Below, in pieces: positions 1 through 7,204 of a DNA stretch of 10,432 bases. Positions within the stretch are counted from its first letter, which is position 1, and each line of letters begins with the position of its first letter. Below the pieces are notes generated by a model. The model was not told the DNA's origin. It ran no database searches and saw only the letters and a list, made by a program, of their open reading frames with translations. Source of the DNA: JBCBSZ01 sp039197885 (lineage in GTDB: Bacteria; Actinomycetota; Acidimicrobiia; Acidimicrobiales; Poriferisodalaceae); NCBI GenBank assembly GCA_039197885.1, contig JBCCTY010000132.1, positions 1 to 10,432 on the forward strand, in the 5' to 3' direction. The position numbers and the translations under genes are program-made.

Positions 1-3
1 GCC

Positions 4-1413
4 GTGGGTGTGCCAGCGTCGACGCCCGATGACCCGTGGCGCCCCACCGAGCAGAGCGACCTGATGCCCCACCTCGGGCCGCGCCTCGTCGTCGCCGGGA
101 CCCACTCCGGTGTGGGGAAGACCACGATCGCCACCGGGCTGATGGCTGCGTACCGCGCTGCCGGTGCGCGGGTCACGTCGGCCAAGGTGGGCCCCGACTT
201 CCTCGATCCCGGCTACCACGCGCTCGCCACCGGACGAGCGCCCCGGAACCTCGACGCCTGGATGTCGGGGCCCGACGCCATCGCACCGCTGGCGGCTCGG
301 GCGGGAGCTGGTGCCGAGCTGCTCGTCATCGAGGGCGTCATGGGTCTCTTCGACGGCGCGGTCGACGGTTCGCCGTCGAGCACCGCCGACGTGGCCGCGC
401 TCCTCGATGCACCGGTGGTGCTCGTCGTCGACGCCTCGGCGATGTCGGCATCGGTGGCGGCGCTCGTGCGCGGCTTCCGTGACCACGATCCACGGATCCG
501 CCTCGCCGGGGCGATCCTGAACCGGGTCGCCGGCCCCCGTCACCGCACGCTGCTGACCGAGGCGTTGGAGGCCATCGACGTGGAGGTGCTCGGGTCGGTC
601 GATCGCGACGATGCGCTGATCTGGCGTGACCGCCACCTCGGGCTGGTGCCGGTGGAGGAGCGGCCCGCCGAGGTGTCGGCCGCGCTCGAGCGGCTCGGCG
701 CGCAGGTCGCGGCGGGCTGCGACCTGGCCCGACTCCGAGCCGTTGCCGACGCCGCGCCGACGACCTCGGCCACGAACCTCCCGGAGGTCGACCCGGTCTC
801 GAGCGATCGCCCCGTCCGGATCGCGGTGGCCGGCGGTCCGGCGTTCACCTTCCTCTATCGCGACAACGTCGAGGCCCTCGAGGCGGCCGGGGCCGAGCTC
901 GTCGCCTTCGACCCGCTCATCGACGAGGCGCTGCCCGACGACGTCACCGGGCTCGTCGTCGGTGGAGGTTTCCCCGAGGTCCACGCCACCCGACTCGCCG
1001 ACAACGAGGCGCTGCTCTCCGAGGTCGGCCACCGGGTCGGGGCGGGACTGGTCACGTGGGCCGAGTGCGGTGGCCTGCTGTGGCTGGCCCGCTCCCTGGA
1101 CGGGCGGGCGATGGCCGGCGCGTTGGCGGTGGAGGCGTCGATGACCGACCGCCTCACCCTCGGCTATCGCCACGCCACCGCCGTCGGCGACACTCCGGTG
1201 CTGGCCGACGGAGACGAGGTGCGTGGTCACGAGTTCCACTACTCGACCGCCGAACCGGGTGGCGACGCGCTGCGGCTCCGGTCCCGGTTCGGGTCCCGCC
1301 TCGAAGGTCACGGATCGCCGACGCTGCTGGCGACCTACCTCCACCAGCACCTCGGCACCCGCCCGGAGGTCGCCGCCCGCTTCGTCGCCGCCTGCGCCGC
1401 ATCGCCGAGGTGA
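4..1413 (+). CDS. cobB: Cobyrinate a,c-diamide synthase (CobB/CbiA family)
   Basis: ATP- and glutamine-dependent amidation of the a and c side chains of cobyrinate or hydrogenobyrinate, a cytoplasmic step after the corrin ring is complete. Seen: an N-terminal dethiobiotin-synthetase-like domain with P-loop GTHSGVGKTT (residues 32-41), KVGPDFLDPGYH (61-72) and EGVMGLFDG (110-118), then a class I glutamine amidotransferase domain with GGGFPE (320-325), the nucleophile Cys355 in WAECGG, GHEFHYS (408-414) and a C-terminal YLHQHLG (445-451) that should hold the catalytic His. The length of 469 residues is normal. The frame stays open to the left edge, so the true start may lie outside. GTG at 4 is the first start seen, but ATG at 64, 11 residues before the P-loop, is also plausible because residues 1-20 look unstructured. 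With CbiD and CbiG nearby, the cobalt-containing CbiA-type substrate is more likely; CobB versus CbiA cannot be settled from sequence alone. Confidence 0.93.
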   Translation: MGVPASTPDDPWRPTEQSDLMPHLGPRLVVAGTHSGVGKTTIATGLMAAYRAAGARVTSAKVGPDFLDPGYHALATGRAPRNLDAWMSGPDAIAPLAARAGAGAELLVIEGVMGLFDGAVDGSPSSTADVAALLDAPVVLVVDASAMSASVAALVRGFRDHDPRIRLAGAILNRVAGPRHRTLLTEALEAIDVEVLGSVDRDDALIWRDRHLGLVPVEERPAEVSAALERLGAQVAAGCDLARLRAVADAAPTTSATNLPEVDPVSSDRPVRIAVAGGPAFTFLYRDNVEALEAAGAELVAFDPLIDEALPDDVTGLVVGGGFPEVHATRLADNEALLSEVGHRVGAGLVTWAECGGLLWLARSLDGRAMAGALAVEASMTDRLTLGYRHATAVGDTPVLADGDEVRGHEFHYSTAEPGGDALRLRSRFGSRLEGHGSPTLLATYLHQHLGTRPEVAARFVAACAASPR

Positions 1414-1422
1414 CGGGCCGGC

Positions 1423-1444
1423 TGCCCTACGTCGTGCCCTACGT
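1423..1444 (+). repeat. Tandem 10-bp direct repeat, candidate operator
   Basis: TGCCCTACGT occurs twice, at 1423-1432 and 1435-1444, separated by CG, so the copies start 12 bp apart, about one helical turn. It lies in the only real gap between cobB and the downstream run, and covers the spacer and -35 region of the TAGGGT promoter that follows. Ribbon-helix-helix repressors commonly bind tandem subsites at such spacing, and the gene just downstream encodes such a domain. The repeat is seen directly; its role as an operator is inference. Confidence 0.5.
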
Positions 1445-1463
1445 TCCGGCTAGGGTCCGGCGG
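1428..1463 (+). promoter_or_regulatory. Predicted leaderless promoter for RHH-cobI
   Basis: A TAGGGT -10 box (TANNNT type) sits at 1451-1456. Six bases later comes the GTG start codon of RHH-cobI at 1463, so the expected transcription start coincides with the first base of the start codon, the arrangement of leaderless actinobacterial transcripts. The -35 region (about 1428-1433) is poor. The first three bases of the -10 box are also an in-frame stop (TAG at 1451), so translation cannot start further upstream. The AGGG inside the same box could alternatively act as a weak ribosome binding site in a read-through transcript from cobB. Confidence 0.5.
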
Positions 1464-2392
1464 TGCGCAAGACCTCGGTCTACCTCCCCGACGCCCTGAA
1501 GCGCCGCCTGGGCGCGCTCGCCGAGCGGACCGGTGTGTCCGAGGCCGAGCTGATCCGCGAGTCGATCGAGCGGCGGTTGGCCGGCTCGGAGCGACCGGTC
1601 CGCGCCGACGCCCCCGTGCCCGGTCGTCTCGTGGGTGTGGGGGTCGGGCCGGGTCCGAGCGACCTCGTGACGGTTCGAGCCCTCGATGCCCTGCGCCGCG
1701 CCGACCGTGTCGTCGCTCCGTGCACGTCGCTCGATGCGGTCGGTCGGGCCGAGGCCATCGTCCGCGATGCCGCACCCGACGTCGTGGTCGAGCGGATGGT
1801 GTTCGTCATGGCTCGCGACCACGACGCCCGCGCCGCTGCGCTCGCCGAGGTCTGCGATCGGGTCGCCGCCCACCTCGCAGCCGGCGAGGAGGTCGCCTTC
1901 ATCACCCTCGGCGACCCCAACCTCTACTCGACCGTGTCGTCGGTCATCGCCGGCGTGCGGGCCCGTCGTCCGGAGACCGAGATCGCCACCGTCGCCGGCA
2001 TCACCGCCTTCCAGGCGCTGGCGATGGAGGGTCCGGCGATGCTCGCCGACGAGCAGCAGTCGCTCGTCCTCGTCCCGGCCAGCGCGCCGGCCGAGATCAT
2101 CGAGGCCGAGCTCGCCCGCTCCGACCGCTCGGTCGTGCTCTACAAGGCGGGCGGCCGCATCGCCGCGCTCGCCGATGCGTTGGAGTCCGCGGACCGCCTC
2201 GACGGCGCCGTCATGGGTGAGCTGATCGGCATGCCGGGGGAGCGGGTCGCGTCGGTGGCCGAGCTGAGGGACCGCCCGGCGTCGTACCTGAGCGCCGTGA
2301 TCTCGCCGGCCCCGGACGGCGCCGGTCCCGTCGTGGGGCCCGTCGAGGTCGCCGAGCGGGAGGTCGCCGAGCGGGAGGTCGCCGGCCGATGA
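1463..2392 (+). CDS. cobI: RHH DNA-binding domain fused to precorrin-2 C20-methyltransferase (CobI/CbiL)
   Basis: S-adenosylmethionine-dependent methylation of C20 of precorrin-2 or cobalt-factor II. Residues 1-40 form a CopG/Arc-type ribbon-helix-helix: a short strand (RKTSVYLP), then two helices ending SEAELIRESIERRL. After a linker (41-53) comes a complete tetrapyrrole methylase: VGVGVGPGPSDLVT (57-70), TLGDPNLYST (148-157), VAGITAF (177-183, Ala where Pro is usual) and a C-terminal YLSAVISP. At 309 residues it is longer than a normal CobI by roughly the RHH and a short tail. GTG 1463 is the first possible start after the in-frame stop at 1451 and is needed to include the RHH. A GTG at 1616 would give a lone methylase but has no visible ribosome binding site. 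The C-terminus ends in a VAERE repeat. It overlaps cobM by ATGA. Family assignment is strong; a regulatory function for the RHH is inference. Confidence 0.9.
   Translation: MRKTSVYLPDALKRRLGALAERTGVSEAELIRESIERRLAGSERPVRADAPVPGRLVGVGVGPGPSDLVTVRALDALRRADRVVAPCTSLDAVGRAEAIVRDAAPDVVVERMVFVMARDHDARAAALAEVCDRVAAHLAAGEEVAFITLGDPNLYSTVSSVIAGVRARRPETEIATVAGITAFQALAMEGPAMLADEQQSLVLVPASAPAEIIEAELARSDRSVVLYKAGGRIAALADALESADRLDGAVMGELIGMPGERVASVAELRDRPASYLSAVISPAPDGAGPVVGPVEVAEREVAEREVAGR
2345..2389 (+). repeat. 15-bp tandem repeat duplicating a Shine-Dalgarno sequence
   Basis: The unit GAGGTCGCCGAGCGG occurs at 2345-2359 and 2360-2374, with a diverged third copy at 2375-2389. It encodes the VAERE repeats at the C-terminus of CobI. 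The repeat brings GGGAGGT to 2358-2364 and again to 2373-2379; the second is well spaced (9 nt) before the cobM ATG at 2389. The 15-bp unit keeps the reading frame whatever the copy number. Confidence 0.7.
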
Positions 2393-3228
2393 CCGCGACG
2401 ATCTCCTTCGTGGGCGCCGGACCGGGCGCCGACGATCTCGTCACGCTGCGAGGCGCCGACCGGCTGGCGAACGCCGACATCGTGATCTGGGCCTCGTCGC
2501 TCGTGCCCGAGTCGATGTTGCGCCACTGCCGCGACGACGCCACGTTCCACGACTCGGCGACCATGACCCTCGAGGACGTGCTCGACGTGTTCGAGGCGAA
2601 CCCGAGCGCCGACATCGTCCGTCTGCACTCCGGTGACCCGAGCGTGTACGGGGCCATCCAGGAGCAGATCGACTGGTGCCACGCCCAGGACCGCGCCTTC
2701 GAGGTCGTCCCCGGTGTGACCTCGGTGGCGGGCGCGGCGGCCGAGCTGCGTCGGGAACTGACGGTCCCGCAGCGGGGGCAGTCACTCGTCTACACCCGGC
2801 TCGCCGGGCGGACCTCGGCGTCCATGCGACCCGACGAGGACGTCAAGGCCTTCGCCCCGCACGGCACGACGATGGCCGTGTTCCTGTCGGGTGCGCGTCC
2901 CGACGAGCTGCAGGCCGAGCTCCTCGTCGAGGACACGGGCTACGACGCCGACACCCCGGCGGTGGTGCTCGTCCGAGCCACCTGGCCCGATCAACAGATC
3001 GTCCGGACGACGGTCGGCGACCTGGCCGAGGCGATCCGGTCGACGGGCGCCACCATGACGGTCCTCGTGCTCGTCGGTGACGTGCTCGCCGACGAGCCGG
3101 TCGAGGCGCGCAGCCACCTCTACTCGCCCGACTACACGACCTCCTACCGGCTGCGGTCCGAGCACGGGTCGACGACGGGCCGGGCGAGCGCTCGGAGCAG
3201 GTCCGAGGCCGCGGGCAGGACCCACTGA
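2389..3228 (+). CDS. cobM: Precorrin-4 / cobalt-precorrin-4 C11-methyltransferase (CobM/CbiF)
   Basis: Adds a SAM-derived methyl to C11 of (cobalt-)precorrin-4 just after ring contraction. Seen: the tetrapyrrole methylase N-terminal signature FVGAGPGADDLVTLRG (7-22), then HSGDPSVYGA (80-89), VPGVTS (107-112), the CobM/CbiF-type LTVPQ (124-128) and TR-x-x-GRT (136-142), which separate it from the CobI, CobJ and CobL paralogues in this window. The enzyme body ends near residue 250; the last 25 or so residues are Ser/Arg/Thr-rich and look like a disordered tail. ATG 2389 is supported by GGGAGGT at 2373-2379 and overlaps the cobI stop by ATGA, suggesting translational coupling. The next gene starts 9 nt after the stop. 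Confidence 0.94.
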   Translation: MTATISFVGAGPGADDLVTLRGADRLANADIVIWASSLVPESMLRHCRDDATFHDSATMTLEDVLDVFEANPSADIVRLHSGDPSVYGAIQEQIDWCHAQDRAFEVVPGVTSVAGAAAELRRELTVPQRGQSLVYTRLAGRTSASMRPDEDVKAFAPHGTTMAVFLSGARPDELQAELLVEDTGYDADTPAVVLVRATWPDQQIVRTTVGDLAEAIRSTGATMTVLVLVGDVLADEPVEARSHLYSPDYTTSYRLRSEHGSTTGRASARSRSEAAGRTH

Positions 3229-3236
3229 GCCCCGCC

Positions 3237-4340
3237 GTGTCGACCTCGGAACCGGAGCTGTCGCCCGACGTCGCCGCCGCGACGGGCCTGCGGACCGGGT
3301 GGACCACGGGCACGTGCGCGTCGGCCGCCGCCAAGGCCGCAGCCGCCTGGTTGGTGACCGGTACCGCCCCCGGCGTCGTCGAGGTCGGGCTGCCCGGCGG
3401 TGACCGGGTGTCGTTCCCGACGGCCGACGTCGATCCGTCGGTCCCGCACCGGGTCGCGATCGTCAAGGACGCCGGGGACGATCCCGACTGCACCGATGGC
3501 GCCCACGTCACGGCCCATCTCGCGTGGGCCGGCGGGGGAGTCGACGAGCCCGTCACGCTCCGGCGCGGCGAGGGTGTGGGCCTGGTCACCAAGCCCGGGC
3601 TCGGCCTCGAGGTCGGCGGTCCCGCCATCAACCCGGTGCCGGCCCGGATGATCGAGGCGGCCATCGCCGAGGTCACGTCGCGGCCGGTGATCTGCACGAT
3701 CTCGGTGCCCGACGGGGAGCGGATGGCTCGCAAGACGTCGAACTCCCGGCTCGGCATCGAGGGCGGCATCTCCATCCTCGGCACGACCGGGATCGTGAAG
3801 CCGTTCTCCACGGCCAGCTACCGGGCGAGCGTCGTCCAGCAGATCGATGTCGCCGCGGCGCAGGGCACCGAGGTCGTCGTGCTCGCCACCGGCTCCCGCA
3901 GCGACGACTGGGCCCAGGCCGCGTGGCCCGATCTCGCACCGGTCACCTTCGTCGAGGTCGGCGACTTCACCGGCATCGCGCTGCGGCGGGCCGCCGGTGC
4001 GGGCATCGGTGCGGTGCGCTTCGTCGGCATGGCGGGCAAGATCGCCAAGCTCGCCGCCGGGGTCATGATGACCCACTTCCACCGCAGCAAGGTCGACACC
4101 GAGCTGCTGGCCCGCGTCGCGGACGACGTCGGTTCGAGCGAGACGGTGGTGACGGCCGCGACCGAGACCAACACCGCCCGGCACTTCGCCGAGGTCTGCC
4201 TGGCCGAGGGCGACCGCGCACCGCTGGTCCGACTCTGCGAGCTGGCGGCGGTGAACTGCCGGGCCCACACGAGCGACGCCATCGAGGTCGAGGTCGTCAT
4301 GGTCGACTTCGACGGTGTCGAGGAGATCGCCCGTGGCTGA
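3237..4340 (+). CDS. cbiD: Cobalt-precorrin-5B C1-methyltransferase (CbiD)
   Basis: Methylates C1 of cobalt-precorrin-5B, the product left after CbiG opens the ring-A lactone. CbiD is characteristic of the cobalt-early route and is unrelated in fold to the other methylases here. Family motifs seen in order: TGTCASAAAK (24-33), KDAGDDPDCTDGA (77-89), GLVTKPGL (115-122), NPVPARMI (132-139), GTTGIVKP (182-189), VGDFTG (241-246), GMAGKIAKLAAG (264-275) and HFHRSKVD (280-287). The length of 367 residues is typical. GTG 3237 is the chosen start, 8 nt after cobM ends; the ribosome binding site is weak, so coupling to cobM is likely. The 3' end overlaps cobL by 8 nt. No oxygen-dependent CobG is seen in the window. 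Confidence 0.95.
   Translation: MSTSEPELSPDVAAATGLRTGWTTGTCASAAAKAAAAWLVTGTAPGVVEVGLPGGDRVSFPTADVDPSVPHRVAIVKDAGDDPDCTDGAHVTAHLAWAGGGVDEPVTLRRGEGVGLVTKPGLGLEVGGPAINPVPARMIEAAIAEVTSRPVICTISVPDGERMARKTSNSRLGIEGGISILGTTGIVKPFSTASYRASVVQQIDVAAAQGTEVVVLATGSRSDDWAQAAWPDLAPVTFVEVGDFTGIALRRAAGAGIGAVRFVGMAGKIAKLAAGVMMTHFHRSKVDTELLARVADDVGSSETVVTAATETNTARHFAEVCLAEGDRAPLVRLCELAAVNCRAHTSDAIEVEVVMVDFDGVEEIARG
4320..4325 (+). promoter_or_regulatory. Ribosome binding site deciding the cobL start
   Basis: GAGGAG lies 7 nt before GTG 4333 within the end of cbiD. It lies downstream of the alternative in-frame GTG at 4315, which has no comparable site, so 4333 is the better start. Confidence 0.7.
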
Positions 4341-5556
4341 CGAGGTCGCTCCGCCCGTCGCCATCGTCGGCCTGCACGGTGGTCACTGCTTCGGCGCCGG
4401 CGCCGAGCGGGCGCTGGTCGATGCCGACGTCCTGGTCGGCGCCGCCCGCCAGCACGACGCGCTGTCGGGGCTCGGCCGGGCCACGCCGCTGACCGGTGAG
4501 CGGGTCGAGCTGTTCGGCCCCCTCGACGAGGTCATCGACCTGATCGGCGAACGGCGTGACCGGGGCCAGCGAGTGACGATGCTGGCCAGCGGCGACCCCG
4601 GGTTCTTCGGGATCGAGCGCCTGCTGGTCGGTCGCTTCGGCGAGGCCGTCGAGGTGCACCCGGCCCCGTCGTCGATCGCCCTCGCCTTCGCTCGTGCCCG
4701 CGTGCACTGGGACGATGCCGCCGTCGTGTCGGTGCACGGCCGGTCGCTGGAGCGGGCGTTGCCGCACATCCTGGCCGCACCGAAGGTGGCGGTGCTCGTG
4801 TCGGCCTCCACCCCGCCCGAGGCCGTCGGTGCGGCGTTGCTCGCCGCTGGAGCCACGCATCGCCAGGCCGTCGTCTGCTCCCGCCTCGGCGAGGCCGACG
4901 AGGCCGTCCTGCGCACGGACCTGGCCGGGCTCGCCGCCGGCACCTTCGACCCGCTCTCGGTCGTGGTGCTCACCAGCGAGGTCCAGCCGATGGAGGTCAA
5001 CGCCGTCGTCGCCTGGGGTCGTCCCGTGTCGGCGTTCCGGCACCGGGCGAGCATGATCACCAAACCCGAGGTCCGGGCGGCGGTGCTGAGCAAGCTCGAC
5101 CTGTTCGGTGCGGCGACGATGTGGGACGTCGGCGCCGGCAGCGGCAGCGTGGCGATCGAGGCGGCCCGGCTCGCACCGGGATGTCGGGTGTTCGCCGTCG
5201 AGCGCGATGCCGAGGACTGCGAGCGCATCCGAGCCAACGCCACCCGCGTCGCCGTCAGCGTGGTCCAGGGCTCGGCGCCCGACGTCCTCGCCGAGCTCCC
5301 CGACCCCGATCGCGTCTTCGTCGGCGGCGGCGGCATCGAGGTGTTCCGCGCCGCCCACGCGCGGCTCCGCCCCAGTGGGGTCATCGTGGCCACCTTCGCC
5401 ACGCTCGACTCCGCGTCGGCGGCCGTCGCCCACCTCGGCGGCGATGGCGAGCTGGTGCAGATCGGCGTCAACCGGGCCGTGCCCGTGGGATCGGCCGGAC
5501 AGCTGCGTCTGGAGGCCGAGAACCCGGTGTTCGTCGTCCGGGGGTCCGATGCCTGA
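4333..5556 (+). CDS. cobL: Precorrin-6B C5,15-methyltransferase (decarboxylating), CobL (CbiE-CbiT fusion)
   Basis: Bifunctional enzyme of 407 residues that methylates C5 and C15 of (cobalt-)precorrin-6B and decarboxylates the ring-C acetate. The N-terminal CbiE half (about 8-200) is a tetrapyrrole methylase with ASGDPGFFG (85-93) and PAPSS (110-114). The C-terminal CbiT half (about 215-407) is a Rossmann-type SAM methyltransferase with RHRASMITKPEVRA just before it and motif I DVGAGSGS at 265-272. Both halves appear intact. GTG 4333 is chosen over GTG 4315 because of GAGGAG at 4320-4325 and the tight overlap with the cbiD stop. The end overlaps the next gene by 8 nt (ATGCCTGA). The substrate-supplying reductase CobK/CbiJ is not in the window. 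Confidence 0.94.
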   Translation: MADEVAPPVAIVGLHGGHCFGAGAERALVDADVLVGAARQHDALSGLGRATPLTGERVELFGPLDEVIDLIGERRDRGQRVTMLASGDPGFFGIERLLVGRFGEAVEVHPAPSSIALAFARARVHWDDAAVVSVHGRSLERALPHILAAPKVAVLVSASTPPEAVGAALLAAGATHRQAVVCSRLGEADEAVLRTDLAGLAAGTFDPLSVVVLTSEVQPMEVNAVVAWGRPVSAFRHRASMITKPEVRAAVLSKLDLFGAATMWDVGAGSGSVAIEAARLAPGCRVFAVERDAEDCERIRANATRVAVSVVQGSAPDVLAELPDPDRVFVGGGGIEVFRAAHARLRPSGVIVATFATLDSASAAVAHLGGDGELVQIGVNRAVPVGSAGQLRLEAENPVFVVRGSDA

Positions 5557-7204
5557 CGTGCTGAGCGTCTCGATCACCGAGCAGGGCCGCGGGCTCGCGA
5601 GGCGGCTGCCGTTCGAGCACGTCCACGGGCAGCTGGCCGAGACGGTGCGGGCAGGATGGGGCGACGTCGACGGCTTCGTGCTCGTGTGCGCGGTCGGCAT
5701 CGCCACGCGGGTGATCGGGCCCCTGTTGTCGGACAAGGGCGACGACCCGTCGGTCGTCGTGATCGACGACGCCGGTCGCTTCGCCGTGCCGCTCGTCGGT
5801 GGGCACCGGGGCGCCAACGACCTGGCGATCGAGGTGGCGGCGCTGCTCGACGCCGAGGCGGTCGTCACCACCGCAACCGACAGCCGCGGTCAGGTCGCCC
5901 TCGACACCCTCCCCGGCTTCACCGCCGCCGGAGACGTCGCCGCCGTCACCCGGGCCCTCCTCGACGGCGCACCCGTCGCTGTCGAGCACGAGGTCGCGTG
6001 GCCGCTCCCGGCCGGGCTCTCCGGCTCGACCGACGACGGCGAGCACCGCATCGTGGTCACCGACCACGGGCGAGTCCCGGGCCCGCACGAGGTCCTGCTC
6101 CATCCGCCCTCGCTGATCATCGGGGTCGGGGCGTCGTCGGATGCGCCGGGCGACGCGGCGACCGAGTTGCTCGACGAGGTCCTGCGCTCCTCCGGGTTGG
6201 CGGGAGCGTCGATCGCTGGCGTGGCGACGATCGATCGACGCGCCGGCGACCCGGTGGTGACCTCGCTCGGGTTGCCGGTGCGCTCGTTCACGGCGGCCGA
6301 GCTGTCCACGGTCACGGTGCCCAACCCGAGCGACGTGGTGCTCGCCGAGGTCGGCACGGCTTCGGTGGCCGAGGCTGCGGCACTGCTCGCTGCCGGCCCG
6401 GACGCAGAGCTGGTCGTCGAGAAGCACAAGGGGACGACCGCGACCGTGGCCATCGCTCGCCGGGCCCGTCCGGTGGGCGAGGTGTTCGTCGTCGGGCTCG
6501 GGCCGGGCCACCCTCGACACCGCACGCCCGAGGCGGTGGCGGCGATCCGCTCTGCCGATGTCGTCATCGGCTACTCCGTCTACGTCGACCAGTGCACCGA
6601 GCTGCTCAGCCCGCGGCAGGAGGTGGTGCGGAGCCCGATCGGCGCCGAGGCGGATCGGTGCCGGGAGGCCACCCGACGCGCCGCAGCCGGGCAACGCGTG
6701 GCGCTGGTGTGCTCGGGTGACCCCGGTGTGTTCGCCATGGCCACGCTCGTGTTCGAGGTCGCACCCGACGAGGGAGGTCCGGCGATCCATGTGGTTCCCG
6801 GGGTCACGGCGAGCCTCGCCGCCTCGGCGTTGCTCGGTGCCCCGCTCGCTCACGACCACGCCCTCGTCAGCCTGTCGGACCTGCTGACGCCGTGGCCCGT
6901 GATCGAGCGCCGGGTCGAAGCCGTTGCCGCCGCCGATATGGCGGTCGCCTTCTACAACCCGCGCTCGCAGCGGCGGACGACCCAGCTCGAGCGTGCGATC
7001 GAGATCCTCCGGCTCCACCGCCCGGAGTCGACGCCGGTCGGGGTCGTCGTCAACGCGACCCGACCCGGTGAGGAGGTCCATCTCACCACCCTCGGCGAGC
7101 TCGAACCCGCCCGGGTGGACATGTTCTCGATCGTCATCGTCGGATCCTCGACGACGGAGCTCCGCGACGGGAAGGTGGTGACGCCTCGTGGCTACGACGT
7201 GTGA
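5549..7204 (+). CDS. CbiG-CobJ/CbiH fusion: cobalt-precorrin-5A hydrolase plus precorrin-3B C17-methyltransferase
   Basis: 551-residue two-domain enzyme. Residues 1-310 are CbiG, which opens the ring-A delta-lactone and releases the two-carbon fragment: N-terminal domain with VCAVGIATRVIGPLLSDKG from residue 46 and PLVGGHRGANDLA, a variable middle region, and a C-terminal domain beginning LIIGVGASSD and ending in VEKHKGTTATVAIA. Residues 311-551 are a full CobJ/CbiH methylase responsible for C17 methylation and ring contraction: VVGLGPGHP, CSGDPGVFAM, VVPGVTAS, SLSDLLTPW and FYNPRSQRR. ATG 5549 starts within the cobL stop region; the frame is open upstream to 5108 but that is only the other frame of cobL. 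CbiG with CobJ fusions are known. The 3' end overlaps the ferredoxin gene by 17 nt. Confidence 0.93.
   Translation: MPDVLSVSITEQGRGLARRLPFEHVHGQLAETVRAGWGDVDGFVLVCAVGIATRVIGPLLSDKGDDPSVVVIDDAGRFAVPLVGGHRGANDLAIEVAALLDAEAVVTTATDSRGQVALDTLPGFTAAGDVAAVTRALLDGAPVAVEHEVAWPLPAGLSGSTDDGEHRIVVTDHGRVPGPHEVLLHPPSLIIGVGASSDAPGDAATELLDEVLRSSGLAGASIAGVATIDRRAGDPVVTSLGLPVRSFTAAELSTVTVPNPSDVVLAEVGTASVAEAAALLAAGPDAELVVEKHKGTTATVAIARRARPVGEVFVVGLGPGHPRHRTPEAVAAIRSADVVIGYSVYVDQCTELLSPRQEVVRSPIGAEADRCREATRRAAAGQRVALVCSGDPGVFAMATLVFEVAPDEGGPAIHVVPGVTASLAASALLGAPLAHDHALVSLSDLLTPWPVIERRVEAVAAADMAVAFYNPRSQRRTTQLERAIEILRLHRPESTPVGVVVNATRPGEEVHLTTLGELEPARVDMFSIVIVGSSTTELRDGKVVTPRGYDV

Noticed and set aside
1415..1427. 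Small hairpin GGGC-CGGCT-GCCC just after the cobB stop.
   Set aside because: Only 4 bp with no U-tract, so not a credible terminator.
5108..5548. In-frame extension upstream of the CbiG-CobJ start.
   Set aside because: It is the alternative frame of the CbiT half of cobL; the translated sequence is Arg/Ser/Pro-rich, and CbiG homology begins at the ATG at 5549.
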